The translations under genes were made by a program, and so were the position numbers. A DNA stretch of 64,000 nucleotides, from positions 310,001-374,000 of the forward strand of contig NZ_FOIJ01000009.1 in NCBI RefSeq assembly GCF_900111745.1. The letters run 5' to 3'. How positions within the stretch are numbered: the first letter of the stretch is position 1; the number at the start of each line of letters is the position of its first letter. Under the pieces are notes generated by a model. That model saw only the letters and a list, made by a program, of their open reading frames with translations. It was not told where the DNA came from and searched no databases. This document shows, piece by piece, positions 62,680-64,000 of the stretch. The DNA comes from Stigmatella erecta. Lineage in GTDB: Bacteria > Myxococcota > Myxococcia > Myxococcales > Myxococcaceae.

Positions 62680-64000
62680 TCAATGCTTGGGTGGGGTGTA
62701 CACCACTTCGATGTTGAAGAGTTTCTCGCTCTTGAACTGCTGGCGTAGCAGGGTGGCTACACCTTGTTCAGCGACGTGCCATTGCACCACGAGACCCTTG
62801 GCTGTTTGCGACTGCCGGTATGCTTGTTCGATCAGTTGTTTGAAACTCCCAGAAGCCTCAAACCAGTAATAGGGCTGTCCGTCCTTGTCGAAGAACTGGC
62901 GATAGTTTTCAGCCTTGGCCTCCAGCAGGACGCCGTTCTGGAAGCCGTCGTATTCCACCTCGCCGATGTAATACACCTCATCGGCGGAGCGGCCGGAGAT
63001 CTGCTCTTGGTAGCGCCGGGCCTGCGGTGAGCCGGAGAACTTGCGGCGGCGCCACTGGCCTGGCTCCTGGGCTGGGGTGGCGGTGCTTCGCGTGCGTGGT
63101 GGCTTGGCCGGAGCCATGAGCACGTAGACCGAGCTCGCGCCCGAGCCGAGTGCAGTCACGCGAGTGCCAGCCGGGAGGGCGGCCTGAGCGAGGGTGAGCG
63201 AGCCCTGGGCGGACAGCGAGAGCACTGGGAGCCTGGGCCCCAGCTTGCCAAGGCGGGCCGCAGTGCCCGAGGCGGAGCCGTAGAACGTCAGCAGGTGTGT
63301 GGAGAGGCGTGCCGCCTCTCGCACCTGCTCCTGGAGGGGGAGGGCGCTGTAGCGGGCGAAGTACTCGGGCGAGGAGGCCACGAGCGCCGCCACGGCGGAG
63401 GGCAGCTGTGCCAGGCCCTCCAGGCTGCGGATGGGGTGGAGGACCAAGTGACCCAAGGCCAGGACCATCTCCGCCAGGGCATCCTCGGCTCCATCGAGCG
63501 CGGCGTTGAAGACATCGTGCTCCAGGCCCAGCTCGCCCAGGGGGAGTCCGTTGGCCGCTTGGAGCGAGGGGGCTGGGGTGAAGAAGACGCCGCCCTTGTC
63601 GAGGTAGAAGGCGCCGACTTCGAAGGCGCCTGCCATGAGGCGGCCGTCGCGCAGCTCCACGGTGCCCATGCGTTGCAAGGCCCTGCCGGACAGGGCGGAG
63701 GCGAGGTAGCCATCCGGCCGCATCACGACGAGGGACTGGAAGGGGCGCAGACGCCGCAGGCACTCCGCGTAGGGGACGGCCTCGCGCGTGGGCAGCAGTG
63801 GATGCAGGACGGTGTGGAGGGTGCGGCGAGGCGCGAAGCGGGCGAGCGTGGGCTTGGCGCGCGTCAGCGCGTCCCACAGCGCCCGTGAGTCTTCGGGCTC
63901 CAGTGATTCACCGGGGGGATGCCAATCGTCCTCCTCCAGGCCCGAAGCGTGCTGAAGGGTGAGGAAGGCATCAGCCGGGGTGTGCTTGCCCGTGGTGTGA
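62680..64000 (-). CDS. Polymorphic toxin with C-terminal Tox-REase-5 domain (5' end beyond window)
   Basis: The frame stays open to the window edge (439 codons seen), so the N-terminus with its delivery domain is missing. The C-terminal about 100 residues form a restriction-endonuclease-fold toxin domain with GRSADEVYYIGEVEYDGF, a LLEAKA motif (D and E-x-K of the nuclease centre) and WFEASGSFKQLIEQAYRQS. The middle region is helical and Ala/Leu-rich. A predicted nuclease toxin; the paired Imm52 genes lie directly downstream on the same strand. The delivery system cannot be told from this window. Confidence 0.8.
   Translation of the reverse strand, partial: HTTGKHTPADAFLTLQHASGLEEDDWHPPGESLEPEDSRALWDALTRAKPTLARFAPRRTLHTVLHPLLPTREAVPYAECLRRLRPFQSLVVMRPDGYLASALSGRALQRMGTVELRDGRLMAGAFEVGAFYLDKGGVFFTPAPSLQAANGLPLGELGLEHDVFNAALDGAEDALAEMVLALGHLVLHPIRSLEGLAQLPSAVAALVASSPEYFARYSALPLQEQVREAARLSTHLLTFYGSASGTAARLGKLGPRLPVLSLSAQGSLTLAQAALPAGTRVTALGSGASSVYVLMAPAKPPRTRSTATPAQEPGQWRRRKFSGSPQARRYQEQISGRSADEVYYIGEVEYDGFQNGVLLEAKAENYRQFFDKDGQPYYWFEASGSFKQLIEQAYRQSQTAKGLVVQWHVAEQGVATLLRQQFKSEKLFNIEVVYTPPKH

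Overview
The window is 64 kb of very GC-rich, densely coding DNA with strong GC bias at third codon positions. It looks like a myxobacterium, most likely of the Cystobacterineae (Myxococcus/Stigmatella/Cystobacter/Archangium group). The clearest marker is a nine-gene block (about 41.5-51.8 kb) with the gene order of the Myxococcus xanthus exoA-I spore-coat polysaccharide operon. Supporting traits are several Ser/Thr kinases and FHA proteins, an NtrC-type activator and sigma-54-type promoters. The species cannot be fixed from the sequence alone.

Layout, left to right. (1) 0.1-5.7 kb: tRNA-Lys and tRNA-Glu on the minus strand, then greB with an unknown partner, a PIN-PhoH ATPase, a DUF493 protein, a methyltransferase and a convergent lipid-kinase-like gene. 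(2) 6.0-13.6 kb: dnaK with a good terminator, then a three-gene MoxR/RavA-type AAA+ ATPase, VWA protein and PspA-like coiled-coil unit. (3) 13.6-21.6 kb: a signalling block with a diadenylate cyclase, DksA-type zinc finger, FHA protein, Ser/Thr kinase, second FHA protein, bifunctional Rel and RidA. The FHA-kinase-FHA trio shares an identically spaced N-terminal zinc ribbon. (4) 21.6-28.7 kb: a membrane-anchored protein with three DsbA-like domains, an ABC-2 exporter pair, a lone penicillin-binding transpeptidase, a DUF4388 protein and a small glutaredoxin-like protein. (5) 28.6-31.5 kb: a consensus sigma-54 promoter inside the glutaredoxin gene, followed by a doubly degenerate receiver/GGDEF protein and an NtrC-type activator. 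(6) 31.7-41.2 kb: an SDR-like enzyme, a TPR protein, a divergent DAHP synthase facing two tandem prephenate dehydratases and an EVE protein, then treZ with a glycogen debranching enzyme, and a small membrane protein.

(7) 41.2-57.3 kb: the exo locus with a sigma-54-type promoter and an upstream tandem repeat. It encodes an export lipoprotein, outer-membrane barrel, chain-length protein, tyrosine kinase, initiating sugar-phosphate transferase, YvcK-like protein, two acyltransferases and an aminotransferase. Directly downstream on the other strand is a run of secreted carbohydrate-active proteins: GH128-like plus discoidin, GH114 endo-alpha-1,4-polygalactosaminidase, DUF4142, expansin-like and DUF1349. 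The polygalactosaminidase is notable because the exo coat polymer of M. xanthus is reported to be rich in GalNAc.

(8) 57.3-64.0 kb: a LysE-type exporter, a Ser/Thr kinase, a lower-GC DUF4238 gene, a 341-bp element with 19-bp terminal inverted repeats, and a polymorphic-toxin locus. The last consists of a Tox-REase-5 toxin cut by the window edge and two Imm52 immunity paralogues. This end has the marks of an accessory, recombining region; the rest looks like stable core chromosome. No CRISPR array, rRNA operon or prophage was seen.
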